Of a stretch of 64,000 nucleotides of DNA, positions 28,612-38,567 are shown piece by piece; within the stretch, counting starts at the first letter, position 1, and every line of letters begins with the position of its first letter. Under the pieces are notes generated by a model. The model worked only from the letters and a program-made list of their open reading frames with translations, had not been told where the DNA came from and searched no databases. The position numbers and the translations under genes were made by a program. This stretch comes from Neoaquamicrobium sediminum (GTDB lineage: Bacteria; Pseudomonadota; Alphaproteobacteria; Rhizobiales; Rhizobiaceae). The DNA lies in NCBI RefSeq assembly GCF_013240295.1, contig NZ_JABETK010000001.1, positions 434,001 through 498,000 on the forward strand, read 5' to 3'.

Positions 28612-29063
28612 CCGGTCGCCGCTGCTCCGCGCTGTATATGCCGGCCTAGGATGATCCACGACTTGCAACGCTCGATCCCCTCGAAGCCGAGAATCTCGTC
28701 AAGCACCGCGTCGATGTCCTCGACGCGGGGCGTCTGCACCGTCAGCACCAGGTCATAGTCCCCTGCTATCGTAAGGCAGTTCACCACCTCAGGCAGGGCG
28801 CGCAGACGGTCCAGGATATCCTTCTGCCGGCGCTGGACGATGCTGACCATGACCAGCGCCTGCGCCGCATCCCCGAACGGATCATGCGAAAGGATCGCGG
28901 AGTAGCCCGCGATCAGCCCGCTGCGCTCCAGCCGCGCGATGCGCTCCTGCACCGTGCTGCGGCCGACACCCAGCTTGCGGGCAAGCTCGGTCGCCGATGC
29001 ACGACCGTCGGCGAGCAAGAGCCCGACCAGTTGACGGTCGATATTATCGCGAAGTTCGTTCAT
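28560..29063 (-). CDS. Lrp/AsnC-family transcriptional regulator
   Basis: About 167 residues. An N-terminal winged helix-turn-helix (NIDRQLVGLLLADGRASATELARKLGV...) is followed by the RAM/AsnC ligand-binding domain (about 60-140). The start ATG 29063 gives the usual Lrp opening; the in-frame ATG at 29093 has no support. A 25-residue alanine/glycine-rich tail overlaps the end of the saccharopine-dehydrogenase-like gene on the other strand. It is likely a feedback regulator of the adjoining amino acid catabolic genes. Confidence 0.88.
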   Translation of the reverse strand: MNELRDNIDRQLVGLLLADGRASATELARKLGVGRSTVQERIARLERSGLIAGYSAILSHDPFGDAAQALVMVSIVQRRQKDILDRLRALPEVVNCLTIAGDYDLVLTVQTPRVEDIDAVLDEILGFEGIERCKSWIILGRHIQRGAAATGQAAAVTEGPSAGGKSA

Positions 29064-29148
29064 GCGGGAATCCCGGGAGCGATGGTCGCGCAACCCCTAG
29101 CGCCGTAGCTATTGGCGGGCAAGCGCCGGTGTTGGGGCCACGGATACC

Positions 29149-29916
29149 TCACGGCTCCACACGAATGTGGATTTCGTCGCCGTAGAGGCTGATCTGCTCC
29201 GCTCCCACCCTGGCAGCCGTGAACAAGATGGCCCTGGCGGGAACGCGACCGCCACACTGGCGGCTCAACCGCGTGCCAACGCCCCCATCCGTCAGGGTGC
29301 CCGTCACCAGCGTCGGCAGCAGCTCCCTGGCGCTGTCCCAGGACGGTGCCGGACCACATTCGTTGCCTCGCGCCCCATGAATGATGACAGCGTCTCCCAC
29401 CTGTACGGATACATTGCGCACGTATTCCGCCTGGACCCCTTCGAAAGTCGCTGCGGGGTCTGTTGTCGGCGCAAAACCATGCGGCCACAGCAACCACGCA
29501 GCAACCAACGTCACGGCCGACGCAGCCAAGGCGATCCCGAGCGCCCGAAAACGCCTTTTCGACCAATGCGCGTCGTGCAACGGAGCCTCGCTGGAGGCAT
29601 TGTCCTCGTCGTTCTCGCCGCCGGACTTGGCTTGGACATAAAGCCTGTTCCAATGTTCGAGCAGGTCAGGACGCTCGTTGACGTACAGGACCTTTGCAAG
29701 CAGCACGAAGTTGCGACGCCGGGGGATGTGTACACCCCGCCGCCAGTTGCGGAGATTTTTCACCGCTGTGTCGAAAGCAGCCTGGCTCGTGTTGCCGGCG
29801 GCCGAACAAAGCTGGTCGGCAAGCGCCATGTTATCCAGATGTCCCTTCTCGATGCAAAGCGCATCCAGAAGCTCATGCCATGTTTCACAGGCTGCCCAAT
29901 CGCCTGATCCGCCCAT
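29149..29916 (-). CDS. Single-pass membrane protein of unknown function
   Basis: A 255-residue protein with a roughly 120-residue cytoplasmic N-terminal domain, an arginine-rich stop (KRRFR), one membrane helix (about 126-146) and a periplasmic C-terminal domain of about 105 residues. The N-terminal domain has a helical pattern with RNWRRGVHIPRRRNF, reminiscent of a DNA-binding or regulatory domain, but no family is recognised. The layout (cytoplasmic effector, one helix, external sensor) resembles ToxR-like or anti-sigma proteins. It is monocistronic. Confidence 0.55.
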   Translation of the reverse strand: MGGSGDWAACETWHELLDALCIEKGHLDNMALADQLCSAAGNTSQAAFDTAVKNLRNWRRGVHIPRRRNFVLLAKVLYVNERPDLLEHWNRLYVQAKSGGENDEDNASSEAPLHDAHWSKRRFRALGIALAASAVTLVAAWLLWPHGFAPTTDPAATFEGVQAEYVRNVSVQVGDAVIIHGARGNECGPAPSWDSARELLPTLVTGTLTDGGVGTRLSRQCGGRVPARAILFTAARVGAEQISLYGDEIHIRVEP

Positions 29917-30105
29917 CGATCACACCAAAATCAACCCCAGTCGACAATGGATAGCATGCCTTTGATATTAATGTGAAATTTTTGCGTTTTTTCCTGGCAC
30001 TTCCACTTCTTCCCCGATTCTGCGCTGACCAGACGGACCAGGCCGCATATGCACCTAGAGGCTCATTCGCCGAATGAGTGGATCCAAACGGTAAGGGGAA
30101 AATCC

Positions 30106-30573
30106 ATGAGCCCACGCAAGCTTGGCGGGATGCTTGTATCAATCTGCGCAGCATTTGCGGTGTCGGCATGCTCGACCAGCGGCGAAAGCACGGGACAGGC
30201 GACTGCGCCCGCGATGCCTTTCGCCCTAGAGAGCGTCAGCATCAGCCCGATGACGACGTCGAACCTGTGCAGCCAGCTCGGCGGACAGGGACAGGCGCCA
30301 ACGGTGACCATCAAACACACGGCTGCGGCAGGCGTGCCGATCCGCCTCAGCCTCCAGGACAAGCTGAGTGACGGAAGCACGTTCAATCATCGCAGCACAC
30401 GCGTAACCTCGGATGGCTCGGGAACGACAACGGTCAATCACCGTTTCCTGCCGCCGTGCAATACCACCGGGGGCCGCCTCAACTCGAACTATCAACTGAC
30501 GGTCGAAGCCGGCGGGAAATCGCGCACGGTGGGCTGGGCCCGATTCAACTCGGCAACACGCACGATCCAGTAA
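30106..30573 (+). CDS. Small secreted lipoprotein
   Basis: About 155 residues from ATG 30106 (AGGGGA upstream). A lipobox VSAC places the modified cysteine at residue 22. The mature part is polar, Ser/Thr/Asn-rich and has two further cysteines (about residues 54 and 125) that could form a disulfide. No family is recognised. An in-frame ATG at 30049 would put 19 residues before the signal and is less likely. A terminator follows. Confidence 0.65.
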   Translation: MSPRKLGGMLVSICAAFAVSACSTSGESTGQATAPAMPFALESVSISPMTTSNLCSQLGGQGQAPTVTIKHTAAAGVPIRLSLQDKLSDGSTFNHRSTRVTSDGSGTTTVNHRFLPPCNTTGGRLNSNYQLTVEAGGKSRTVGWARFNSATRTIQ

Positions 30574-30620
30574 CCAGCAGGGGACGGGAAAGCCGCTACC
30601 CAGTGCGGCATTCCCGATTT

Positions 30621-30657
30621 GCGGAGCGTTGCGACATCGTCGCCGCTCCGCCTTTTT
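30621..30657 (+). terminator. Rho-independent terminator after the lipoprotein gene
   Basis: GCGGAGCG (30621-30628) pairs with CGCTCCGC (30644-30651) and is followed by CTTTTT. The 15-base loop is long, but the T tract is clear. Confidence 0.7.
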
Positions 30658-30685
30658 AAGATGCTTTCGCCACGGTTGGAGACGT

Positions 30686-30907
30686 CTAAAGCGCCACCAC
30701 GCTCTCTGGCAACCCGAGCGCGGAAGCCAGTCTCGTTAGCCTGGCCTGGTCCACGGCCCCTGCCTCGAGATCGACGAGTTCGGCTTCGGCAAGACCGGAC
30801 GTTACGGCGAGCTGTTCGATCGTATAGCCCGTCGCTTCACGGATGGCTGTGACCGGGTTGGTCCCGGAAGATAGCGCAACCGTGATGGCTTCGATGAGTT
30901 CGGCCAT
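30686..30907 (-). CDS. Small helix-turn-helix protein
   Basis: A 73-residue protein starting at ATG 30907 with AGAGGA 7 bases upstream. It is mostly helical; TGYTIEQLAVTSGLAEAELVDLEAG resembles an XRE/Cro-type helix-turn-helix. No partner toxin is adjacent and no family is named with confidence. Larger in-frame starts up to 31042 lack a ribosome site. The 189 bases upstream (30908-31096) hold nothing recognisable. Confidence 0.55.
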   Translation of the reverse strand: MAELIEAITVALSSGTNPVTAIREATGYTIEQLAVTSGLAEAELVDLEAGAVDQARLTRLASALGLPESVVAL

Positions 30908-31096
30908 CTGAGTATCCTCTGACAATCTGAATGGGCGCCATCCGCAAGAACCTGCAGGGCGCGATTCTATGTGGGATTCTTGACGGCCAGTTTCAAGATT
31001 GGCAGACGCAATTGCGCGCCCGCATCTCGCATGGCCGCGCAACTGTCGAAGGTCAGCCGCTGTGCCCGCGTGGGAACGCAGGATATCGCAATAATA

Positions 31097-33773
31097 TCAC
31101 AAGTTAAGCCAGACACGCATGGCGCCTGCTTCTTCCGGATGAGGTTCGACCTTGAAACCGGCCTCGCGGCACATGGCAAGCATCTTGACGTTGTCGGCCA
31201 GCACCATTCCCTCGAAAAGGCCGATATTCTCCGCTCGGGCGTAGTCCAGCAGGTGATGCAGAAGCGCCCAACCCAGACCGTGGCCCTGCAAGTCGCTGCG
31301 CACGAGGATCGCGTGTTCCGCGCGCTCCCGCCCCGGATCGCAAGACAGCCGGCCGACCGCTGCCAGATCGCCGCTGTCTTCAAGAGCGACGAAGGCGATA
31401 TCCCGGTCATAGTCGAGTTGCGTCAGCCGTTTGAGCATCTCGTCGGGAAACCGACGCCGAGGCGCCAGGAAACGAAGGCGCACATCCTCGGGAGACACCT
31501 CTGGCGAGGAACCGCGGATACAGGGCCACATCCGCCGGCTTGATCGGACGAATATCGAAGTCTTGATCCCCGAGCGTGACACTCTTGGCCCATTCGGCGG
31601 GGTATGGCCGGATCACAAGAGCCGGGTTCGGGCCGGGTTCATCGACGTGTTCGGGGTCGATCTCGATCCGTGCATCGAGTGCGATGGCGCCGTCGGCATC
31701 TGCCAGCAGCGGGTTGATGTCGACACCAACCAGGCACGGAAAGTCCACGACCAGTTGCGACAGGCCGTTGAGCGCCTTGACGATCGCGGCGCGGTCGGCC
31801 GGCTTGCGGTCGCGAAACCCCGCCAACAACCGGCCGATACGAGTCCGTTCGATGAGATCGCCGGCCAACACCTCGTCCATCGGCGGCAACGCCATGGCGG
31901 TGTCGTCAACGACCTCGACCGCGACCCCGCCGGCGCCGAACAGGAGGACCGGACCGAAGATCGGATCGATGCTCATGCCAAGGATCAGTTCCTGGGCATG
32001 TTTGCGTTCGATCATCGGCTGCACTGCAAAACCCTGTATGTCGGCATCCGGCCGAATCTTCCGCACTCGTTCACCGATCGCGCCCGCCGCCTCGGCCGCC
32101 GCGTCGTCGGTCTCGATCCCCAGCACCACGCCGCCGACATCCGACTTGTGCGAAATCGCTTTGGACAGCAATTTGACGGCGACCTTTCCGCCAGCCGCAA
32201 GCATTGACTGTGCCGCCTTTTGCACCGCGTCGGGCGTGGCAGCCACAACAGTTTCCGGCACATCCATTCCATAGGCGCCGATGACGGCCTTGGCTTCCGG
32301 TTCGGTGAGCATCCTGCGACCGTCGGCAGCTACCCGTCGGAAGATCGCCAGCGCTGCGGCGCGATCGACGGATACGTCCTCGCCACGCGTTGCCGGCACG
32401 CGGCCGAGTGCCTTCTGCGCCTTGGACCAATCCGACAGAAACCGCGTGGCGCGCGCTACCTCCGCGGGCGTGTCGACGCTGGGTATTCCCGCTTCCTGAA
32501 GGATCGCCCTGCCCTGTCGTGCGGTCTGCTCGCCCAGCCAGCATGAGATGACCGGCTTGCCGTCGATCAGTCCGTTCGTGGCAAGGTCGGCTACGGCTTT
32601 CGCGGCATCTACGGGCGATGCCAGGCCGGTCGGGCAATTGAGCACGACCAGCGCGTCGACGCCTGGATCGGCGGCGATTGCGGCCACCGACGCCCGGTAG
32701 CGTTCCGGTGGGGCATCGCCGATGATGTCGACGGGATTTGCGTGAGACCACGTAGCAGGCAGGGCCTCGTTCAGTGCCGAGAGTGTTTGCTGCGCGAGGT
32801 GAGCGAGTTCGCCACCGAGGTCGATCAATCCGTCGACCGCCAGCACGCCGGCGCCACCGCCATTCGTCACGATCCCGATGCGGGCGCGATCCAGCGGTGC
32901 AAACCGCGCAGTGATCTCGGCAGCGTCGAAGAGCTCGGCAAGTCCATCGACGCGCAATACGCCTGCGCGGCGCAAGGCAGCGTCGACCACCCTATCCGCG
33001 CCTGAAAGCGCTCCGGTGTGTGTGGAAGCCGCCTTGGCGGCTTCTTCATGACGTCCGGACTTGATTGCGATCACTGGCTTGATGCGAGCGGCAGCGCGGG
33101 CTGCCGACATGAATTTTCGCGGTTCGGGGATCGACTCCAGATACATCACGACGGCCCGCGTGGTCGGATCTCCCGCAAGGAGATCGAGCCAGTCGCCGAC
33201 GTCCACATCGGCCATGTCGCCGAGCGAAACGATGTAGGAGAAGCCCACATTGTTTTCACCAGCCCAGTCTATAAGAGAGGTGGCGATGGCTCCGGACTGT
33301 GACAGGAGCGCTATATTGCCGGGCTGCGCTGCCATGTGGGCGAAGCCTGCATTCAACTTCAAAGGCGGGATCATCAGACCGACCGTGTTGGGGCCTATGA
33401 TCCGGAAGAGATGAGGACGCGCGGCATCGAGCATTGCCTGGCGAAGTCCGTTCTCAGGCGTCAGGCCGGCAGTAATCACCACGCCGGCACGACAGCCCTT
33501 TCTGCCGAGTTCATCGATAATCTGCGGCACGGTTGCGGCCGGCGTCATGATGATAGCAAGGTCGGGCGCATCCGGAAGCGCGGCCGCATCCGGATAGCAT
33601 GACAGGCCGGACACCTGCCGATATTTGGGATTGACCGGCCAGACCGTTCCCACAAACCCACCCCGGACGATATTGTCGATCACGACGCGCCCGACGGACC
33701 CTTCGCGGTTAGAGGCGCCGATGACTGCCAGCGAACGCGGTCGCACTGCCAGATCAAGATTCCTGCTGCTCAC
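31097..33773 (-). CDS. Acyl-CoA synthetase (NDP-forming)/GNAT acetyltransferase, Pat-like (one-base frameshift)
   Basis: About 891 residues after correction. In order: a CoA-binding domain (SLAVIGASNREGSVG), a succinyl-CoA-ligase-like domain, an ATP-grasp domain (GGKVAVKLLSKAISHKSDVGG) and a C-terminal GNAT acetyltransferase (RSDLQGHGLGWALL). Proteins of this layout (Pat) acetylate lysines of acyl-CoA synthetases and other enzymes; the synthetase half is usually inactive. One extra base near 31502 puts the GNAT part out of frame. The start is GTG 33773 with GGAGGAAGGGG upstream. Confidence 0.88.
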
Positions 33774-33881
33774 GGGTCCCCTTCCTCCATCATCACTGCC
33801 GCTCGCAGGGTTGTGCCAGATCAAGGAGCTCAGGCCCCCGCGTAGCGTATGCAAACATGCACGATATTGTGGAGTGCTACC

Positions 33882-34270
33882 ATGAGCTACTATTTCGCCA
33901 GAACCCTTGCCTCCTCGCACGATGCGGCGATCGAACGGGTAAAGACGGCGCTTGCAGATCGCGGCTTCGGTGTGCTGACGTCGATCGACGTCGCCGCCAC
34001 GATGAAGAGAACAAACTCGGCGTGGAATTCCGGCCCTACACCATCCTCGGAGCGTGCAATCCGCATTTCGCATGGCGAGCACTGCAGGAAGAAGACAAAA
34101 TTGGTGCTCTGCTGCCTTGCAACGTGATCGTCACTGAAACCAAGCCGGGAAGCGTCGAGATCGCGGCTGTCGATCCGGTGGTCAGTATGGCATCAGTTGC
34201 CAATCCGCGGCTCGCGGAACTGGCAGGGACGGTCCGGACCGCACTGGTCGACGCCATCAATTCCGCATGA
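33882..34270 (+). CDS. DUF302 protein (one-base frameshift)
   Basis: About 129 residues when one G is restored near 34003-34008 (ATG AAG [G]AG). The first part reads FARTLASSHDAAIERVKTAL and the second has the family motif PYTILGACNPHFAWRAL followed by LLPCNVIV. DUF302 proteins are small cytoplasmic alpha/beta proteins of unknown function often near metal or sulfur stress genes. ATG 33882 has GGAG 7 bases upstream. It is divergent from the Pat-like gene. The 143 bases after it hold nothing recognisable. Confidence 0.85.
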
Positions 34271-34413
34271 TCGTAACCAGAAATAGTGTAGTCGAACGCA
34301 GCGCGATCTGCGAAAACCTATATCGAAGGCTGCGGCGCACTTAAACTGACAGTTTGTGTCTCCCGTCATTACGCTGCAATCAACGCCTTTGCGGCAACTC
34401 CAGGTAAGCAGCT

Positions 34414-35202
34414 TCAGCTTTTCATGCCCATACGCACTTCCTGTTCGATCAATTTCCAGATGTGATCGACATACGCGACGAAGGTGGCGCTCCGCTTGAC
34501 CTCGAGATCGCGCGGGCGCGGCAGTTCTATCTCGATTTCTTCGCGAATCTGACCCGGGCGCGCACTGAAAACCACCACACGATCGGAAAGGAACACAGCT
34601 TCGTCGATCTGGTGCGTTATCAGCACAACGGTCTTCTTTTCTTCTTCCCATATCCGAAGCAGCTCGGTCTGCATAACCTCGCGGGTTTGGGCATCAAGTG
34701 CCGCGAAGGGCTCGTCGAGGAGAAGGATGTCGGGGCTGACGGCCAGGGCCCGCGCGACGTTGACGCGCTGGCGCATGCCGCCCGACAACTGGTGGGGGAA
34801 GTGGCTTTCGAAGCCCTGCAGGCCCGACACGTTGATGAAATGGCGCGCGGTCTGCTCGCGCTCGCGCCGGCTGACCCCGTTGATCGCGAGCCCGTAGGCG
34901 ACATTGTCGATCACGGTCTTCCAGGGCAGCAGCGAATCCTGCTGGAAGACCACCGCCCTGTCCTTGCCGGGGCGGGTCACGATCTTGCCGTTGACCGAGA
35001 CTGTACCGCCGGTAGCCTGCGTCAGCCCATCGACAATGCGCAGGAGAGTGGACTTGCCGCTGCCGCTGGCGCCGACGATGGAGACGAATTCTCCCTGCTT
35101 CACCGACAGATTGATATCCCTCAAGGCTTCAATCGTGGGGCGGCCGGGGCGCTCGAACTTCTTCGAGATGTTGCTGATCTCGAGTGCAGTGGTTTTGGAC
35201 AT
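34414..35202 (-). CDS. NitT/TauT-type ABC importer, ATPase
   Basis: About 262 residues with Walker A (GASGSGKST), Q-loop (VFQQDSLLPW), signature (QLSGGMRQRVNVARAL) and Walker B (ILLLDEPFAALD), typical of SsuB/TauB-type subunits. The start ATG 35202 has GAGAGG 6 bases upstream; the ATG at 35238 is possible. Last gene of an operon that starts with a binding protein at 42076 and includes four enzymes or accessory proteins. Confidence 0.93.
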   Translation of the reverse strand: MSKTTALEISNISKKFERPGRPTIEALRDINLSVKQGEFVSIVGASGSGKSTLLRIVDGLTQATGGTVSVNGKIVTRPGKDRAVVFQQDSLLPWKTVIDNVAYGLAINGVSRREREQTARHFINVSGLQGFESHFPHQLSGGMRQRVNVARALAVSPDILLLDEPFAALDAQTREVMQTELLRIWEEEKKTVVLITHQIDEAVFLSDRVVVFSARPGQIREEIEIELPRPRDLEVKRSATFVAYVDHIWKLIEQEVRMGMKS

Positions 35203-35251
35203 GGATGCCTCTCGGGTGGAAGAAGTGTTGCTCGCCATGATGAGAAACCGC

Positions 35252-36046
35252 CTATTCGTGTCGCCAGGGCGCCAGACGACGCTCTGCACTTTCGAAAACC
35301 AGGCTGCCGATAACCCCCATCGCGCCCAGCAGAATGACGTAGGCGAGCAAGGTTGCCGTGTCGAAGGTTTGGCCGGCTGCCAGGATGGCGAAACCGAACC
35401 CGGCGAACGATCCGAAGAACTCCGCGACGACGATGCCTACCAGCGCACGCGCCCAGGCAACACGAACACCGCTGACCACATAAGGAAGCGCGTAGGGCAA
35501 CGTCACCGTCGTGAATATCTGCCAGCCATTGGCATTGAACGAACGGGCAGCGTCGACAAGTGCCTTGTCGGTCGCGCGCAACCCGACTTCGGTTGTCACC
35601 AGAACCGGGAACACCGCAACCAGCGATACGATCACGAACTTCGAGGCAAACCCCAGTCCAAGCCATGCAATGAAGAGGGGCGCCAGCGCGACGACTGGAA
35701 CGGAATACAAGGCCATCAGCATCGGCCCTGCCGTCAGTGAAAAGAGCCGGTTCGACGCGAGGATCAGTCCGCCCGCGACACCGATGAAGACGGCGACAGG
35801 AAACGAGACAAGCAGCGCGACCCCGGTCGCCACGCCGTTTGTCCAGACATTGCCATTAGCCAGTTCGCGACCGAGCGCGGCAAACACTTCCAATGGCGGC
35901 ACCAGCAGGAGCGAGTTGGTCACCACCGTCGCCGTCAGTATCTCCCAGATCAGCAGCACGACCGCCACCGAGAACGCGACCCGAACTAGGGAACTCGTCC
36001 GGCTGTCTCCTTGCAGGAAGTCGTAGGTGCGCGCCCAGAATGTCAT
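35252..36046 (-). CDS. NitT/TauT-type ABC importer, permease
   Basis: A 264-residue inner-membrane subunit of the SsuC/TauC family, with about six hydrophobic segments and the EAA loop (DAARSFNANGWQIFTTVTLPYALP, about 163-186). It overlaps the upstream dehydrogenase gene by 4 bases and is followed by its ATPase. It forms a homodimeric channel with the ATPase at 34414 and the binding protein at 41105. Confidence 0.93.
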   Translation of the reverse strand: MTFWARTYDFLQGDSRTSSLVRVAFSVAVVLLIWEILTATVVTNSLLLVPPLEVFAALGRELANGNVWTNGVATGVALLVSFPVAVFIGVAGGLILASNRLFSLTAGPMLMALYSVPVVALAPLFIAWLGLGFASKFVIVSLVAVFPVLVTTEVGLRATDKALVDAARSFNANGWQIFTTVTLPYALPYVVSGVRVAWARALVGIVVAEFFGSFAGFGFAILAAGQTFDTATLLAYVILLGAMGVIGSLVFESAERRLAPWRHE

Positions 36047-37152
36047 TGGCTTGTTCCCTCGTGGAAAGGCGTGACGGGCCGAAGCCCTGTTGTGGCGAAT
36101 TCGATAAGCTGGTCGTGCGACATGGCATCAAGGCCCAGCACATCGAGAATCGTGTTTGTTTGCGCAAAGTCGACGTCGAGGATCGAGCCCGCAAGGAGGA
36201 CCGTTGCATCGTGGATCGGCGCTGGCACGCCCGCAACGCGCGCGACCCTGGACGCGAATGCCAGCCCGTAGGGGATGTCCTGCATCAGATAGCGGTGCAT
36301 TGCCGTTTTCGGACCTTTGGGTCCCCTGCCCGAGGCATGAAGCGTTGCGTTCATCACGTCCATGTGGGCCAGCGGGATCTTGAAGGACCGGTGAAAATGC
36401 TCATTCACGGAGTGAATGTCGAAACCAAACGCCGCCGCAATGGCCAGACGTTCACGGTCCAGCGCTTCCATCATGCGGCCAACGGCGGTCGTCGTCTGCC
36501 CGTAAGGTGCCCAGTTTTCCGGGCGTTCGATACGCGTGATATTAAGCAGGCACACCGGCACGTGAAAGACAGGGTTGCAATTGGCCAGAAGGCCGATCGC
36601 CAAGGCGCTCTCGCGCCGCGCAAACTGCGCCGGCAGAAGCTCCGCGCATATATTCAAGGCATCCGTCTGTGAACCGTTCGGCGTGACGGATGCTTCGATA
36701 TGCGCACGCACGACGCGGATGTCGACCTTGCCGTTTTCAGTGCGGTGCGCGGTTCCCGGGCTGGTGTTGAGCGAAACCACCGCGGCATCGATGCCGCGCG
36801 TCTGTAGAAGCTGCGCCATGTAGAGGCCGCTCAGCGAATGGGCGGCGCTGACTATGAAAGGAACGCCCGCCTGCATATGAGGCGCAACTGCCTCCATGAC
36901 GGTGCGATGGCCGTTTGCGTCAACCGCAAGCAGCACCGCCTCGGCGTCCGCGACGGCTTCCTTGGCCGTTTGGGCGATGGAAACGGACCAGTTGCCCGAA
37001 AGCGCACCGGTGGATTCGATCCGGGACTTGCTGCCGAGACCCTTGGTCGATGCTCCCGATGGCGACCACAAGACGACATCGTGGCCGCGCGAAACCGCGA
37101 GAGCGGACGTAGTCAATCCCATCGCACCAGCGCCCAGGATCGCTAGTCTCAT
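36043..37152 (-). CDS. Octopine/nopaline dehydrogenase-family protein
   Basis: A 369-residue enzyme. The N-terminal NAD(P)-binding domain (LAILGAGAMGLTTSALA) is followed by an all-helical C-terminal domain of the octopine dehydrogenase family, with the conserved histidine region near NPVFHVP. Such enzymes link or split an amino acid and a keto acid reductively, or act as opine oxidases and 2-hydroxy acid dehydrogenases. It shares 4-base overlaps with genes on both sides, so it is part of the operon's pathway. The substrate is unknown. Confidence 0.8.
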   Translation of the reverse strand: MRLAILGAGAMGLTTSALAVSRGHDVVLWSPSGASTKGLGSKSRIESTGALSGNWSVSIAQTAKEAVADAEAVLLAVDANGHRTVMEAVAPHMQAGVPFIVSAAHSLSGLYMAQLLQTRGIDAAVVSLNTSPGTAHRTENGKVDIRVVRAHIEASVTPNGSQTDALNICAELLPAQFARRESALAIGLLANCNPVFHVPVCLLNITRIERPENWAPYGQTTTAVGRMMEALDRERLAIAAAFGFDIHSVNEHFHRSFKIPLAHMDVMNATLHASGRGPKGPKTAMHRYLMQDIPYGLAFASRVARVAGVPAPIHDATVLLAGSILDVDFAQTNTILDVLGLDAMSHDQLIEFATTGLRPVTPFHEGTSQ

Positions 37153-38567
37153 GACTGACCTTCCGCATCGGCGAAAAGGAGGGTCACGTCGGGCATATCC
37201 TCAATGTTCTTCAGCGCCTCAAGCAACGCTGCCGCTCGAGTCCGGCCCAGCCCGGGAACCGTGTTCGCCAGGAACTTGCGCTCCAGCAGCGCGTCGCTCA
37301 TCGGCTTCACCGGCTTTCCCGTCGACGCGTTCAGGCGCATTTCTCGGGTGCTGCGATCGGAGAGGCGAACAATGACGCGCGTGGCTTCGGGAGATTCGCG
37401 CTCTAGTGCTTCATTGTCGAAACGAAGCGATGCTTCCATCCTCACCTTTTCCATCTGGCGTCGTATCTCGCCAGAGCCGATCTTTTCGGCCGTGAGGTGC
37501 CGCCAGGAGAATTCGCCGTCCGCCAAGATGCATCCGAGCGCGTAGGAGATGGAGAACTGGGCCTGCGTTACGTTCTGCGGATCGTCGAAGGTGAGGTTGC
37601 TGGCGATATGGGGCGTCACTTCGCAGGTGACGCTCTCCACACGATCGCCCGAAACGCCATCCCGAACGAGCATTGTTTCCAGCGCCTCGGCTGCGGCCTG
37701 AACCGAGGAGCAGGCCGGATAGAGCTTCAGTGACGGGCCGGCGTCCTCGAACGATCCGAGCGACGCGAAAGCCTCCGAGGTCCATTGACCCCGGTTCACC
37801 ACCTGCACCAGGCCCCGATATCCCTCTATCGCATCCCCAGGCGCCAGCGCACCCTTGCGCGCCAGCAACGCTGCTCGCAGACCGGTTTCGGCGGCGCGCG
37901 CCGCCAGCAACGGCTTCATGTCGGAGCCTACGCCGATCCTGAGACCGCACGCCTGCACGGCGGCGATGGCGATGGCGTTGCGCGCCTGCTCCGCTGAAAG
38001 CTTCAACATCCACGCACAGGCGGCCGCCGCGCCGATCGGGCCAAGCACGCCCGTGTTGAACCAGCCAAGATAGAACAGGCTGTCCCGCGACTTCGTATAG
38101 GGCCGCGGCGAAAGGCTCTCGGCGAGCACCCGGCAAACCTCCGTGCCGATCGCGAACGCGCTCAGAAGCGCACGACCATCGGACTTTTCAGCTTCGCCGA
38201 GCGCAAGCAGCGCCGGGAAAAGAATGGCCGGCCCGAAGACCATGCCGCGATTGAAGTTTGCATCGAAGTCAAGCGCGTGCGCAGCCGTGGAATTGACACG
38301 GGTTGCGGCAACCGCAGGGAGCCGCAACCCGGTGCCGGGAACACTCGCTGGCCCTGCGGCGCTCTCCTGTACCACCTCATCGGTGATGAGGCGAACAATG
38401 GGCATGTCCATGCCCGCATGCATCACCCCGGCAACGTCGATCAACGACCGCCGGGCGGCGGTCAGCGCCCCTGCGGGAATTGCGGAGGCGTGCAGCTCCA
38501 CCAGCCATTCAGCCAGCGTCGCTGCCACCGTCCTATCGTTCGTGCCGGGGCGATGCGGAACGTTCAT
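37149..38567 (-). CDS. MmgE/PrpD family protein
   Basis: A 472-residue protein of the MmgE/PrpD superfamily, which includes 2-methylcitrate dehydratase, iminodisuccinate epimerase and cis-aconitate decarboxylase. The family N-terminal opening (LAEWLVELHASAIP) and the domain around ALDFDANFN and GMVFGPAILFPALLALGE are present. Its start codon overlaps the hydantoinase-like stop by one base (TGATG) and its end overlaps the dehydrogenase by four. A lyase or epimerase role in the operon's pathway is inferred. Confidence 0.85.
   Translation of the reverse strand: MNVPHRPGTNDRTVAATLAEWLVELHASAIPAGALTAARRSLIDVAGVMHAGMDMPIVRLITDEVVQESAAGPASVPGTGLRLPAVAATRVNSTAAHALDFDANFNRGMVFGPAILFPALLALGEAEKSDGRALLSAFAIGTEVCRVLAESLSPRPYTKSRDSLFYLGWFNTGVLGPIGAAAACAWMLKLSAEQARNAIAIAAVQACGLRIGVGSDMKPLLAARAAETGLRAALLARKGALAPGDAIEGYRGLVQVVNRGQWTSEAFASLGSFEDAGPSLKLYPACSSVQAAAEALETMLVRDGVSGDRVESVTCEVTPHIASNLTFDDPQNVTQAQFSISYALGCILADGEFSWRHLTAEKIGSGEIRRQMEKVRMEASLRFDNEALERESPEATRVIVRLSDRSTREMRLNASTGKPVKPMSDALLERKFLANTVPGLGRTRAAALLEALKNIEDMPDVTLLFADAEGQS

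Noticed and set aside
34271-34413. Possible gene or RNA in the gap between the DUF302 gene and the ATPase
   Set aside because: No start with ribosome site, no hairpin with a T tract.
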